Shown here piece after piece: positions 16,432 to 25,391 of a stretch of DNA of 64,000 nucleotides; positions within the stretch are counted from its first letter, which is position 1, and each line of letters begins with the position of its first letter. The stretch comes from Saccharibacillus sacchari DSM 19268. Lineage in GTDB: Bacteria; Bacillota; Bacilli; Paenibacillales; Paenibacillaceae. The position numbers and the translations under genes are program-made. The stretch covers positions 1,509,674 through 1,573,673 of the forward strand of contig NZ_KK073875.1 of NCBI RefSeq assembly GCF_000585395.1, read 5' to 3'. Under the pieces are notes generated by a model that worked only from the letters and a program-made list of their open reading frames with translations, was not told the origin of the DNA and did no database searches.

Positions 16432-18072
16432 TCATGCAGGATCCCGCCAGATGTTTAACACTTCATCCAAAATCAGATCGTGCGTAAATGCCGTATACTC
16501 GCTGAGCAGATTCGCCGGGAATAGCTCGACGCGCTGCAAACGAACGGCTTCGATCTGTTTCCATGCGTTATGCCGATTCAGGGAGTGCCAAGTTTGCTGA
16601 GACTCCTCGTCCTGCTGCACAATCATCAATATCCGATCAAACTGCCAGTTCGATAGCCGTTCCGGTTCGATCTCAAAGTCTTCTTCGGTCCGCACAAGTT
16701 CATCCGGCGCTTCCAGACGAAGGTCGTCATAGAATACCGAAGCCACGCTGTAACGCTTCGGCAGCATTAAGCGCGTACCCGCAAGTTTCAGAACCAACAA
16801 ACGAATATTCCCTAACCGCTCGACCAGTTGTGTTCGAACAAAATCGGCTTTGCGTCCATACCGCTCCAACCATGCTTCTGCGGCTCCGGCCCGGTCTAGC
16901 TCCCCCGCAATCAGCCTCAGGCGAGTTCGCCAATCCACGGCGGCACGCATTTCACTAAGCGGCGCGATCGTCAGCAATTCGGCTTTTTCCTCGGCGTTCA
17001 GCTCTCCTTCATGCACGATGATACAATCCGGCGCCTCCGCCCGAAGCTGCTCCAACTTTTGCTGGTGGTCGTCGCTTAACGGCAGTACTTGATCGGTCGC
17101 GTATTTCCGTCGGTAATATTCGGTCCAAGGATGGCTGATCGGAGCGGCGCTCGGAACGATATACAGCGCCAACAACACGCCGATCGCTTCAGGATGGTAC
17201 GCTGCGATCTTTTGCCTGGCATTGCGGATAAACGCTGCCGGAGGAACGCCCGAGATCTTTTTGAACGTACGCCGAAAATAAGTCTCGTCCCGGAATCCCA
17301 CATGCTGCGCAATATCTTTAATGGGATGCCGCCCTTCCGCACGCATCAGATTTTGTGCCTGGGCAATTCGGTATACGGTCAGCTCGTCCATCGCGCTTCG
17401 TCCATACCTCTGCTTGAACAAACGCATAAAATGCCTCACGCTCAGCCGCGCCACCTCCGCCAGTTCATCCAGCGACAGCTTGCGCGCATGATGCTTTTCC
17501 ATGTAGGTTCTAACCTGTTCCAGTCGGGTCTCGTAGTCGTCCTCCCGTACCTCCCGCGCTTCGAGCAGCATCATTCGAATCAATTCCTGCAACTGAATCC
17601 GAGCTCCCAACCGTTCCAAACCGTCTTCATGATTGACCGACCGGACAATGCTCTCGCACAATCCGTCCGCCGATAGGGAAGCGCGCAGAATCAACTCGTT
17701 CACGGCGGGTAAAAAAAGTTCCCCGCCGCTTCCTTTTGCCCGTCCGATATAGCTCCCCGTCTCCGCTGCCGCCGCGTCCCATGCCAATGCCCGGAACCGA
17801 ATCGCGTACAACCCCCGGCCATCCAGATTCCAAGCTTTCGCCCCGACGAGTTCGCCGGGACGCCGCAAATACAAGCCTCCCGTGCGAAGCTCCTTGAATC
17901 GTCCGTCTACCGTGATCCGTCCTTCTCCGCCAGCCATGAAGAACAGCAGATAGTCATCAAGAAAATGCAGCGGCAGTTCCCACGTGGCGCGTTGGTTCGA
18001 AGATGTCGCCTCCACGAGCAGGAACACCAGCTTATCCGCATTGACTTCTTGCTCCTTCGCTTCCTTTTCCAT
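16432..18072 (-). CDS. AraC-family regulator with siderophore-binding-protein-like sensor domain (Btr type), copy 2
   Basis: About 546 residues with the same three-part layout as the regulator at 12498-14135: N-terminal cupin-like part (LHFLDDYLLFFMAGGEGRITV), AraC domain at about 190-290 (SLDELAEVARLSVRHFMRLF; IKDIAQHVGFRDETYFRRTFKK) and a C-terminal siderophore-binding-like domain (LRAEAPDCIIVHEGEL, LLTIAPLSEMRA, DDLRLEAPDELV). It probably senses the siderophore bound by SBP2, whose gene starts 119 bp downstream, and activates it. The start at 18072 has GGGAGG 6 nt upstream; the frame extends to 18123 without a ribosome binding site. Confidence 0.88.
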   Translation of the reverse strand: MEKEAKEQEVNADKLVFLLVEATSSNQRATWELPLHFLDDYLLFFMAGGEGRITVDGRFKELRTGGLYLRRPGELVGAKAWNLDGRGLYAIRFRALAWDAAAAETGSYIGRAKGSGGELFLPAVNELILRASLSADGLCESIVRSVNHEDGLERLGARIQLQELIRMMLLEAREVREDDYETRLEQVRTYMEKHHARKLSLDELAEVARLSVRHFMRLFKQRYGRSAMDELTVYRIAQAQNLMRAEGRHPIKDIAQHVGFRDETYFRRTFKKISGVPPAAFIRNARQKIAAYHPEAIGVLLALYIVPSAAPISHPWTEYYRRKYATDQVLPLSDDHQQKLEQLRAEAPDCIIVHEGELNAEEKAELLTIAPLSEMRAAVDWRTRLRLIAGELDRAGAAEAWLERYGRKADFVRTQLVERLGNIRLLVLKLAGTRLMLPKRYSVASVFYDDLRLEAPDELVRTEEDFEIEPERLSNWQFDRILMIVQQDEESQQTWHSLNRHNAWKQIEAVRLQRVELFPANLLSEYTAFTHDLILDEVLNIWRDPA

Positions 18073-18124
18073 GCTCCGCCTCCCTGCCTTCCGGCCCTTT
18101 GCTTGCTTTATCCCAGTATACATG

Positions 18125-18174
18125 CAAAAAAGCCCTGTTCAAGCACGGCGCATACCGTAACTTGAACAAAGCTT
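18125..18174 (-). terminator. Terminator after the GH42 beta-galactosidase gene
   Basis: On the minus strand TTGTTCAAG pairs with CTTGAACAG, extended by AAGC/GCTT, and is followed by TTTTTT. It closes the galactoside operon just before the siderophore regulator gene. Confidence 0.75.
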
Positions 18175-18251
18175 TCGGCTTCTGAAACCAACTTATCGCC
18201 GCTTAATCGGATAGGCTGCTCGCAGAGTTAAACGGGTCAACATCTTCATCG

Positions 18252-20315
18252 TTAATCCTTGGCTACGCCGTCTTCGATCGCCGACGAACAAGCCGCGCTT
18301 TCCCGGTCCTCCACGATCGCGAAGCCCCAACCGGGCAGGCGCAGCAGCTGACCGTGCCGGATGTCGTCGCCCGACAGCAGCTCGCGTCCGTCGCGATAAC
18401 CGTATTCGAACGATACGGACTCGTCCGAATAATTCAGGAAATAACGCACCCGGCAGCCCGCGCGGTTGATCCCGGATTTCACGATCAGCGGGAACGCCAA
18501 TTTTTGATCCTGTCCCCATAGTCCGGCTTCGCGCAGCACTTGTTCGAACAAGCCGAGCAGCAGCTTCTCCTCCGGCATGAATCCGATATACGTCGCGGTT
18601 CCTTTGCCAAAGACATTGCGCGTAATCGCGGCATACTCGTTCCACTGCGGATGGTCGTAACGCGCCAGCACCTCCGCCGTCGTCGGCGTGAGCAGTTCCA
18701 TCCACGTCTCCACGCTGCCCGCTTCTTCGCTAATCGAGGAGAAGTCGTTGGTTACCTGAATACGGACGTCTTTCGGCTCGATAAACAGCTGATAATTCAC
18801 GCCGCAAGCGCGCTCGATGAGTCCGGGCTGCGCGCTTGTTCGCACCTGCACGTCGTCGTTCGTAAATCCGCTTTTGAACGTGTAGACGATATGCCCGCCT
18901 TTTTCCGTATAGTCGTTCAGCTTCTCCAGCAGTTCGTCCGGCGCGCTGTACAGAGCTGGCACGACGATCAGGTCGTATTCCGCAAGCACCTTCGCGTCCG
19001 TCTCGGGATGAACAAAGTCGCAGCCGACATTCAGCTTGTACAGCGTATCGTAGCAGCGGCGAACGAGATCGTTGTAATTCACTCCGCCCGGCAAAGGGAA
19101 CCAGTCGATCGAACTGAGCGCTTCGTTGCTGACCAGCATTGCGACGCGGTTGATTTTGCGCATGCCGGACAACGATTCGCTCAGGCGCGCAAAGTCGGCT
19201 CCGATCGTTTTCGCTTCATTATAGATCGGGTTCGGCTGCAGATCGTGGCTGAGCAGTCCTTTCCAATACGTCTCGAACGAGTTGTGAATCGAATGCCAGT
19301 GCCAGTATGCGACCATGCTCGCTCCCGATGCCAGATGACTGAACGCGAGCAATCGAAGCTGGCCCGGATACGGCGTCCAATGCGGGAAAGCCTGCGCCTG
19401 CGTTTCCAACACCAAGTAATTGGACTGCTTGAGCGAACGCGTCATATCCCCGCCGAACGAGATTTCCGCGCCCGTCAGCTCGCCCTGCGACGGATGGTAG
19501 ATGTCGACGCCCGCAATATCGAGGCATTCGGCCGCTTTAAAGTGATCCACGTCGCGCTGCACGCCGTACGAATGGCCGCGCCATTCGAAGTCGAAGTTAT
19601 GCGTGACGAACTGACCCGGCTTTTTGTATTCGTTGACGATCCCTGCCTGCCACGCCAGAAAATCGGTCACGAGCTGCCGCTGGAAACGGGCAAATTCCGC
19701 ACCCAGGCTGCCGTTGATCGTGCCCAGCACCGAGGGGAAATCTTCCCATGCTTCAATTCGGTTGCTCCAATACGTCAGCCCGAAGCGCCGGTTCAATTCG
19801 TTCAGATCGTTGCCGAACTTTGCCCGCATCGCCTTCACGAATTGCAGTTGCACGTTCGGCCCCGCCGTTCCGTAATGCTTCGTCTCGTTGTCGATCTGAT
19901 AGCCGATCACCGCCGGATGCGCGCAGGTACGGCTAATCAACTTTCGAATGATGCGTTCCGCGTAGAACAGGTACACCGGACTTGTAATATCCATGATCTG
20001 ACGGGCGCCGTACTTGCCGGGACCGTCCTTCGTAACCGCCAATATTTCCGGATGCTCGCGTACCATCCAAGGCGGAATCGCGTACGTCGGCGTACCGATA
20101 ATCACGTCAATGCCTGCTTTGTGCATGGCGTCCAGTACCCGATCCACCGACTTGAAGTCGAACACGCCGTTTTGCGGTTCATGCGTGCTCCAGGTCGATT
20201 CCGCGATGCGGACGACCGTGATGCCCGCCGCTTTCATCATTTCGATGTCTTTGTCCAGCCGCTCGTAGGGCATGTATTCATCGTAATAAGCGACTCCGTA
20301 ATGCAGACGTTCCAT
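18252..20315 (-). CDS. Beta-galactosidase, glycoside hydrolase family 42 (GanA-like)
   Basis: About 687 residues, no signal peptide, so intracellular. It hydrolyses terminal beta-galactosyl bonds of imported galacto-oligosaccharides. The N-terminal TIM barrel begins LHYGVAYYDEYMPYERLDKD; the acid/base is Glu144 in QIDNETKHYG and the nucleophile Glu304 in YLVLETQAQAF, both in the GH42 contexts. The trimerisation (Rossmann-like) domain and a small C-terminal beta domain follow. The start at 20315 matches the family N-terminus; the frame to 20423 adds a basic, unconserved stretch. It is the last gene of a binding protein-permease-permease-enzyme unit, like ganSPQA of B. subtilis, 232 bp after the second permease. 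Confidence 0.92.
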   Translation of the reverse strand: MERLHYGVAYYDEYMPYERLDKDIEMMKAAGITVVRIAESTWSTHEPQNGVFDFKSVDRVLDAMHKAGIDVIIGTPTYAIPPWMVREHPEILAVTKDGPGKYGARQIMDITSPVYLFYAERIIRKLISRTCAHPAVIGYQIDNETKHYGTAGPNVQLQFVKAMRAKFGNDLNELNRRFGLTYWSNRIEAWEDFPSVLGTINGSLGAEFARFQRQLVTDFLAWQAGIVNEYKKPGQFVTHNFDFEWRGHSYGVQRDVDHFKAAECLDIAGVDIYHPSQGELTGAEISFGGDMTRSLKQSNYLVLETQAQAFPHWTPYPGQLRLLAFSHLASGASMVAYWHWHSIHNSFETYWKGLLSHDLQPNPIYNEAKTIGADFARLSESLSGMRKINRVAMLVSNEALSSIDWFPLPGGVNYNDLVRRCYDTLYKLNVGCDFVHPETDAKVLAEYDLIVVPALYSAPDELLEKLNDYTEKGGHIVYTFKSGFTNDDVQVRTSAQPGLIERACGVNYQLFIEPKDVRIQVTNDFSSISEEAGSVETWMELLTPTTAEVLARYDHPQWNEYAAITRNVFGKGTATYIGFMPEEKLLLGLFEQVLREAGLWGQDQKLAFPLIVKSGINRAGCRVRYFLNYSDESVSFEYGYRDGRELLSGDDIRHGQLLRLPGWGFAIVEDRESAACSSAIEDGVAKD

Positions 20316-20547
20316 AAGCGTTATCCGTCCTTTCTTCTTGCGGGACTGAAGGCTGGCGGCAATCGATGTTTTTCTTTTACTTCGGCTGCTCCCTTGCGGC
20401 TTGACCGCATCGCGATCCGGCAAACCGTCCGCCTTGTCCGTAATCCTTTCGAGACGCGCCGCCGGATGTCCTGCAAGCGCTTCAGTTTCTTCGCGGCGAT
20501 CCGTTTCCTTTTTTCCGAAAAAAGCTGTCCGTTCTGGGTTACGTCGC

Positions 20548-21372
20548 TTAGCCTTTCACCGCGCCTTCGGTAATCCCTTCCATGATAAACCGCTGGCAAA
20601 ATGCGTAGATGATAACCACCGGAATCGCGGTCAGCACCAGTGCGGCGAGGATCAGCGACCATTCCTTGTTATACTCCCCGAACAGCATGTTGGTGGACAA
20701 GATCAGCGTATAGCGGTCGACGTTGGTCAGCATCAAGAGCGGCAGCAGGAAATCGTTCCATACCCACAGGAAGTCGAGAATGCCGATCGTTACCGTGATG
20801 GGCAGCAGCAGCGGGAAAATGATCCGGAAATACGTCTGGAATTCGCCGCAGCCGTCCATTTGCGCCGACTCTTCCAATTCGCGCGGGACGGACTTCACGA
20901 ACCCGTGATACAGGAAGATCGCCATATTGACGCCGAGTCCGATATAGATGATGCCGAGTCCCCATGTGCTGCCTTGCAGGCCCAACGTTTTGGCGACACG
21001 GGTCAGCGAGATCATGATCGAGTGGAACGGAACGAGCATCGACGACACGAACATGATGAAAATAAACCCGCTCAAGCGCCCCGGCGTGCGAGACAGTTTG
21101 TACCCCGCCAGCCCTGCCGTGAAAATGATACCGCCGATTGCGACCAACGACACGATGATTGAATTGAGCGTACTGCCGAGCAGATTGATCTGGTGGAACG
21201 CTTGGCTGTAATTTTCGAAATGGAATTCCGTCGGCAGCGCCATGACCGATTCGAACATTTGCCCCTGCGTTTTGACCGAGTTGACGAGCGCCATATAAAC
21301 GGGAAACATGGTGACGGCGGCGCAGACGGTCAGCAGGGTGTTGATGAGCACATTGGAAAGTCTGCGGCTCAT
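20548..21372 (-). CDS. Carbohydrate ABC transporter permease (MalG/GanQ-like)
   Basis: 274 residues, six membrane segments. The EAA loop is EESAQMDGCGEFQTYFRIIFP, giving the MalG-type contact with the ATPase. The N-terminal VLINTLLTVCAAVTMFPVYM segment and the C-terminal FIMEGITEGAVKG ending are family signatures. The start codon overlaps the stop of the partner permease (ATGA, 21369-21372) and has GGAGG upstream, so the pair is translationally coupled. Takes up galactosides or galactan fragments, judging from the GH42 gene downstream. Confidence 0.93.
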   Translation of the reverse strand: MSRRLSNVLINTLLTVCAAVTMFPVYMALVNSVKTQGQMFESVMALPTEFHFENYSQAFHQINLLGSTLNSIIVSLVAIGGIIFTAGLAGYKLSRTPGRLSGFIFIMFVSSMLVPFHSIMISLTRVAKTLGLQGSTWGLGIIYIGLGVNMAIFLYHGFVKSVPRELEESAQMDGCGEFQTYFRIIFPLLLPITVTIGILDFLWVWNDFLLPLLMLTNVDRYTLILSTNMLFGEYNKEWSLILAALVLTAIPVVIIYAFCQRFIMEGITEGAVKG

Positions 21373-22247
21373 GCCTCCACCTCCCGTTTTTTCGTGATGC
21401 TAACCTGGATCAAAGTCAAAATGAGTACCATTGCGAACAAAATAATCGACTTTGCGCTGGCGTAACCGTACCGGAAGTTGTTGGAGAATGCTTCTTCGTA
21501 AATGTTCATCGTCACTACCTGCGTGCTGCGTCCCGGTCCGCCTCCGGTCAGGCCGTACACGACTTCGAACACTTTGAACGAGCTGTTGAGCGTGAGGAAC
21601 AAACAGATGGTAATCGCGGGCGTGATCATCGGCAGCGTCACGCTGCGGAATCGCTGCCACGCGTTCGCCCCGTCGATTACCGCCGCTTCTTTCAGCGATT
21701 GCGGCACGCCTTGCAGACCGGCCAGGTAGATGATCATCATATAGCCGACCCCGTTCCAGAGCGAGACGATCAGGATCGAGTAAAAGGAGAAATTCGGATC
21801 GCCGATCCATGACTGGTTGAGGAACGTGAACACGGTCTTTTCCGCGATCTGCGGCAGCACCTGCGAGAAGATAAACGTCCACATAAACGCGCTGATGATG
21901 ACGCTGATCATGTTCGGCATGAAGAACAGCGTGCGGAACAGCCCTTTGGAGCGGGTCCGCGATTCGATCAGTACCGCCAGGAACAGCGCCAGCACGTTTT
22001 GCAGCACGACCATGACGACGACGTATTTCAGCGTAAACAGCAGCGAATTGACGAAGTCCGGGTCGTCTTTGAACACTTCGACGAAGTTCGCGAAGCCGAT
22101 CAGGTCGTAATCCCGGTTCAGCCCGTTCCAGTCGGTGAAACTGTAATAGAAAGCGCCGAGCATCGGAATGAGCAAAAACGCGATATAAAAAATCAACGCC
22201 GGAGCCGTGAACGCGAGCAGCGACGCATATTTGTTACGCGAGGACAA
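21369..22247 (-). CDS. Carbohydrate ABC transporter permease (MalF/GanP-like)
   Basis: About 292 residues with six membrane segments, the first being LLAFTAPALIFYIAFLLIPM. The EAA loop is KEAAVIDGANAWQRFRSVTLP. Shorter than GanP/MalF of classical systems because the extra N-terminal helices are absent, as is usual in Paenibacillaceae. The start is most likely TTG 22247 with GAGGTG 6 nt upstream; the ATG at 22289 has no ribosome binding site. The binding-protein gene is separated from it by 660 bp that hold two structured repeats. Confidence 0.9.
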   Translation of the reverse strand: MSSRNKYASLLAFTAPALIFYIAFLLIPMLGAFYYSFTDWNGLNRDYDLIGFANFVEVFKDDPDFVNSLLFTLKYVVVMVVLQNVLALFLAVLIESRTRSKGLFRTLFFMPNMISVIISAFMWTFIFSQVLPQIAEKTVFTFLNQSWIGDPNFSFYSILIVSLWNGVGYMMIIYLAGLQGVPQSLKEAAVIDGANAWQRFRSVTLPMITPAITICLFLTLNSSFKVFEVVYGLTGGGPGRSTQVVTMNIYEEAFSNNFRYGYASAKSIILFAMVLILTLIQVSITKKREVEA

Positions 22248-22314
22248 AACACTCACCTCATTTTCTGTTGGGGTAGGCTTCAGACGCATGAAGCTAACAA
22301 GAAGATCCTATTCG

Positions 22315-22452
22315 GGAGGGGAAGCTGGGGGCGCTGCGGGAGAAATTCGTTCAGGACGCTGTCTCACCCGGAAAATTGAATTGGATTTAAATAATGAGTT
22401 TTCCGGGTTCAAAGGCGTCCTTCACTGAATTTCTCCCTCCACTAACACTTCC
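22315..22452. repeat. Dispersed structured palindromic element, copy B (forward)
   Basis: Arms GGGAGAAATTC (22338-22348) and GAATTTCTCCC (22427-22437); middle stem GGACGC / GCGTCC; inner stem ACCCGGAAAA / TTTTCCGGGT. Conserved unpaired words GCGCTGCGG, CGCTGTCTC and GTTCAAAGGCG. It lies downstream of the binding-protein gene and before the permease start, paired with inverted copy E. Confidence 0.85.
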
Positions 22453-22707
22453 CCCAATGGAACAGGATCTGCCTGCTTGCTTCAAAGTCTTCGGCCTTTG
22501 GGTTGTTGTAGTTTGGCTTCCGCTGCGTGCTTCTCAGCGGAAGAAAGTCTTTTGCTTTTGCTCTAACTTTCATTTTTAGCCTTCAATTGTATTGCCTTTC
22601 AACTTCCGCTACGCCAGAAGCTTTCCCGTGGAACACGATCTTCGATCTTTACTACCCTCTCCCCAGCCTTCAGCCGTAGGTTTTGTAGGGAAGGTACGGC
22701 CCAGGAA
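22453..22707. other. Spacer between inverted copies B and E
   Basis: About 255 bp without a credible gene. It contains a perfect hairpin, CTTCCGCTG / CAGCGGAAG, near 22518-22546. No homology by eye with the corresponding spacer between copies D and F at 46556-46844, although both are rich in small hairpins. Confidence 0.5.
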
Positions 22708-22866
22708 AAGGCAGAAGGCGGAGCGGGGGGGTGTTCAGTGCAGGAGCGTTAGCGTTCGCCTTTGAAATCGGGAAATCTCCATATTCAATCCATTCCAATT
22801 TCCCGATTTCAACACGCGACCGAAACGAACACCCCCCGCGCAGCCGCCCTAGCCTTCTCCACCCTG
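22708..22866. repeat. Dispersed structured palindromic element, copy E (reverse)
   Basis: Reverse orientation. The outer stem GCGGGGGGTGTTC / GAACACCCCCCGC (22723-22736 and 22827-22839) replaces the GGGAGAAATTC stem of copies A-C. The inner stem GAAATCGGGAAAT pairs with ATTTCCCGATTTC. The conserved word CGCCTTTGAA (complement of TTCAAAGGCG) is at 22758-22767, and GCGCAGCCGCCC ends the element. Confidence 0.8.
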
Positions 22867-22909
22867 CCGAACCGTCTCTACAACGAAGGCGGCCGAAGCC
22901 GCCCTCCCT

Positions 22910-24193
22910 CTACTTTTTGTTGACCTTGTTATAGTCTTTCCAGGCTTTGTCCAGAGCGGTGACGAGGTCGTCTTGGGTCATTTGGCCGGCGAAGTAGCTT
23001 TGGAGGCCTTTGCCCACTTCGTCTTTGACGGATTGAGGAATGACCGGATCTTGATAAGATTTGCCTTCTTTGACGTAGGCCATAGCGTCCTCAACCCATG
23101 GGTACGTTTGGAATTCGTGGCTTTTGGCGACCGGATTGAATTTCAGGCTTTCATAGAACGCGCTGGAATCATTGTCGTCCAGGACGTAGTTGACGAAGTC
23201 GAGCGCGTATTCTTTGTTTTTGCTGGTTGGGGATACGGCCAGTGCGGTCGAGGTGCTCAGATCGATCATCGTCGCGTTCGCGTCGTCGTTGATCGGGAGA
23301 GCCGCTACGCCGAAATCGATATCCGGGTTGGATTTGAGAATGGTATCCGCGTACCACGGGCCTTGCAGCCACATCGCCGCTTTGCCGGTTGCGAAAGCTG
23401 CCGCGCCGTCGTCGGCACTGACTTCGAGCGCGCGATCCGTGCCGTTGGCGTTGACCAGATCAATGATGTCGAACATTTGCTTCATTTCGGAGAACGAGCC
23501 TTCGTCCTTGCCCATGCGTTCAATAAAATCTTTGTTGGTCGTGTTCACGATCGCGCCTACCGACAGCGGCAGGAACAATTGAGGAACCCACGCTTCGGAG
23601 TAAGACAGTTCGAACGGCTTGATGCCGGCAGTGTTCAGTTTATCTACGACCGCTTTCATCTCGGTCAGCGTGTTTGGCGGCGTCAGCCCCTGTTCTTTGA
23701 AAATGTCTTTGTTATACAGATAGCCCCAGGAGATCGTCTCCATTGGCACGGAAAGCACTTTGCCGTCGATCGTGACGGAAGGCTTCACGCTGTCGAGCAG
23801 CTTGTCCACGAACGGCTGGTCCGACAGGTCTTCCATATAACCCGCGCGATAGAAATCCGGTGCTTCGTTGACGGCATGCAGACTGTAAATGTCCGGCGCG
23901 TCGTTCGAAGCCATCCGCGTTTTGAGAATCTGCGGCGCGTTTTCGGCATTCGGCATTTCCAATTGAACTTTGATATCGACGTTTTTGTCCGCTTTTTCTT
24001 TGGCGACGAACTGGTCAATATACGTCTGATACTGCTCTTTGAAACGCGGCTGCGAGATAAAGAATTTCAACGTCACTTCCTTCGAACCCGAACCTTCTCC
24101 GCCGCTTGCCTGGCTGTCCGCTCCGCCTCCGCAACCGCTCAGCAATCCTGCCAGCAGCAGCGAAGCCATCGCTCCGCCCCAGATCTTTTTCAT
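22910..24193 (-). CDS. Extracellular sugar-binding lipoprotein (family 1, GanS-like)
   Basis: About 427 residues. MKKIWGGAMASLLLAGLLSGC gives a signal peptide with lipobox LSGC. The family-1 binding-protein fold shows in VTLKFFISQPRFKEQYQTY, MASNDAPDIYSLHA, LYNKDIFKEQGLTPPNTLTE and GKAAMWLQGPWYADTI. It delivers galactosides to the permease pair at 20548-22247. The start at 24193 has GAGGGGGT 8 nt upstream; the frame to 24259 is not supported. Two cre-like sites lie 35-82 bp upstream. The gene is the first of the operon and follows the response-regulator gene. Confidence 0.92.
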   Translation of the reverse strand: MKKIWGGAMASLLLAGLLSGCGGGADSQASGGEGSGSKEVTLKFFISQPRFKEQYQTYIDQFVAKEKADKNVDIKVQLEMPNAENAPQILKTRMASNDAPDIYSLHAVNEAPDFYRAGYMEDLSDQPFVDKLLDSVKPSVTIDGKVLSVPMETISWGYLYNKDIFKEQGLTPPNTLTEMKAVVDKLNTAGIKPFELSYSEAWVPQLFLPLSVGAIVNTTNKDFIERMGKDEGSFSEMKQMFDIIDLVNANGTDRALEVSADDGAAAFATGKAAMWLQGPWYADTILKSNPDIDFGVAALPINDDANATMIDLSTSTALAVSPTSKNKEYALDFVNYVLDDNDSSAFYESLKFNPVAKSHEFQTYPWVEDAMAYVKEGKSYQDPVIPQSVKDEVGKGLQSYFAGQMTQDDLVTALDKAWKDYNKVNKK

Positions 24194-24227
24194 TATTCGT
24201 GACCCCCTCGGTCGTTTCTTAAAAGAT

Positions 24228-24242
24228 TGGTTACGCTTACAA
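24228..24242 (-). promoter_or_regulatory. cre site upstream of the galactoside-binding protein gene
   Basis: The minus strand reads TTGTAAGCGTAACCA, a complete match to WTGNAANCGNWNNCW, 35 bp before the start codon. Confidence 0.65.
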
Positions 24243-24260
24243 AAGTATTGTATCGCCATT

Positions 24261-24275
24261 TTGCAAACGCTTAAT
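24261..24275 (+). promoter_or_regulatory. Second cre-like site upstream of the galactoside-binding protein gene
   Basis: TTGCAAACGCTTAAT matches the cre consensus at all but one defined position. Placed 19 bp beyond the first site, about two helical turns. Confidence 0.45.
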
Positions 24276-24302
24276 TGGACAGGATTGAGGGAAGCTTTTG
24301 GA

Positions 24303-25391
24303 TTATATTGAACCTTTCGTCAGCTCGCCGGGAGCGATGCCGTACTGCTTTTTGAATACGCGGTAAAAGTAACCCACGTCCTCGTAGCCGCACATCTCGC
24401 TCGCCCGCCGGATCGGCACCCCTTCCAAAATCCAGGCTCTCGCCTTTTCCATGCGCACTTGCTGAATATAATCGGTCAGCGTCTGTCCGAACTCCTGACG
24501 GAACGTGCGGCTGAGATACTCTTTGGATACGAAAAAGCAGCGCGCCAAACCGTCCAACGACAACGCTTCCGCAAAATGCTCCGCTACGTAAGCTCGGACT
24601 TCATTCAGATCCAGACGGTCGCGGAACTTGCGCCGCCGAATCAACTGCTCCAACGATTCTTGGTACACGAGCGGGATCTCCGGCAGGGTTGGCTCCCCAT
24701 CACTGTGCCGCCCCTCCCGGATCGGCTCCTCTTCCTGTCCGAAAGACTGACGAAGCTCATGCAGTCGCTGCATTAATTCCCGAGACAGTCGGCGTTCCGA
24801 TGCACAATCCGCTGCGCCCGACTGCAACTTTTCCATATGCCCCCGTACAAGTTCCTCCAATACCCGATGCAAATCCTCCATACGCAGCTCGCCGTAATGG
24901 GCACGAATCAAAGGCTCCACTTCGCGCAGGCGCCGACGCGTATCATCGTCCAAAGCCGTCGCCGCAAGTTGCTGCTGCTCAAGCTCGATCAAGTCGTCCC
25001 GACACTTTTCCAGCGTGCGATTAAGTTCCGCCGGATCAACGGGCTTAAGCAGATAATCATTCGCCCGGTAGCGGATCGCCTGCTTCAGATAAGCAAAGTC
25101 GTCATAGCCGCTCACCACCACGACCTTCACCTGCGGGTAACGCTCGTTCAAGGTCTTCATCAGCCCAACGCCATCGACGCCGGGCATATTCATGTCGGTA
25201 ATGACCAAGCGGATCGCCTCGGACTCCATTCGCTTCAGCGCCTCGCCTCCGTCTTCCGCTTCCGCCGCAATGCGAATGCCCAGTCGATCCCACTCGCCGA
25301 AGCGCCGAATGATCGCCCGGGTCGCCGCTTCATCGTCCACGATCATAGCCGGGATTACTCGTTGTTCACCTATTGTCGATTTTTCGCTCAT
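24303..25391 (-). CDS. Response regulator with AraC output domain (YesN-like)
   Basis: 362 residues. Receiver domain at 13-130 with the acidic pair in MIVDDE, phospho-acceptor Asp66 in VITDMNMPG, and Lys in YLLKPVDP. A linker of ~120 residues is followed by an AraC DNA-binding domain at about 260-360 (SLDGLARCFFVSKEYLSRTF; IRRASEMCGYEDVGYFYRVFKK). It is the cytoplasmic activator of the adjacent transporter genes. Its start overlaps the kinase stop by 4 bases (ATGA). The binding-protein gene starts 109 bp downstream with its own operators. Confidence 0.93.
   Translation of the reverse strand: MSEKSTIGEQRVIPAMIVDDEAATRAIIRRFGEWDRLGIRIAAEAEDGGEALKRMESEAIRLVITDMNMPGVDGVGLMKTLNERYPQVKVVVVSGYDDFAYLKQAIRYRANDYLLKPVDPAELNRTLEKCRDDLIELEQQQLAATALDDDTRRRLREVEPLIRAHYGELRMEDLHRVLEELVRGHMEKLQSGAADCASERRLSRELMQRLHELRQSFGQEEEPIREGRHSDGEPTLPEIPLVYQESLEQLIRRRKFRDRLDLNEVRAYVAEHFAEALSLDGLARCFFVSKEYLSRTFRQEFGQTLTDYIQQVRMEKARAWILEGVPIRRASEMCGYEDVGYFYRVFKKQYGIAPGELTKGSI

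Noticed and set aside
18540..20573. Open frame of ~677 codons on the plus strand opposite the GH42 gene
   Set aside because: Shadow of the beta-galactosidase gene; no recognisable domain.
22731..22934. 67-residue gene on the plus strand
   Set aside because: It runs through palindromic copy E; coding potential is an artefact of the repeat.
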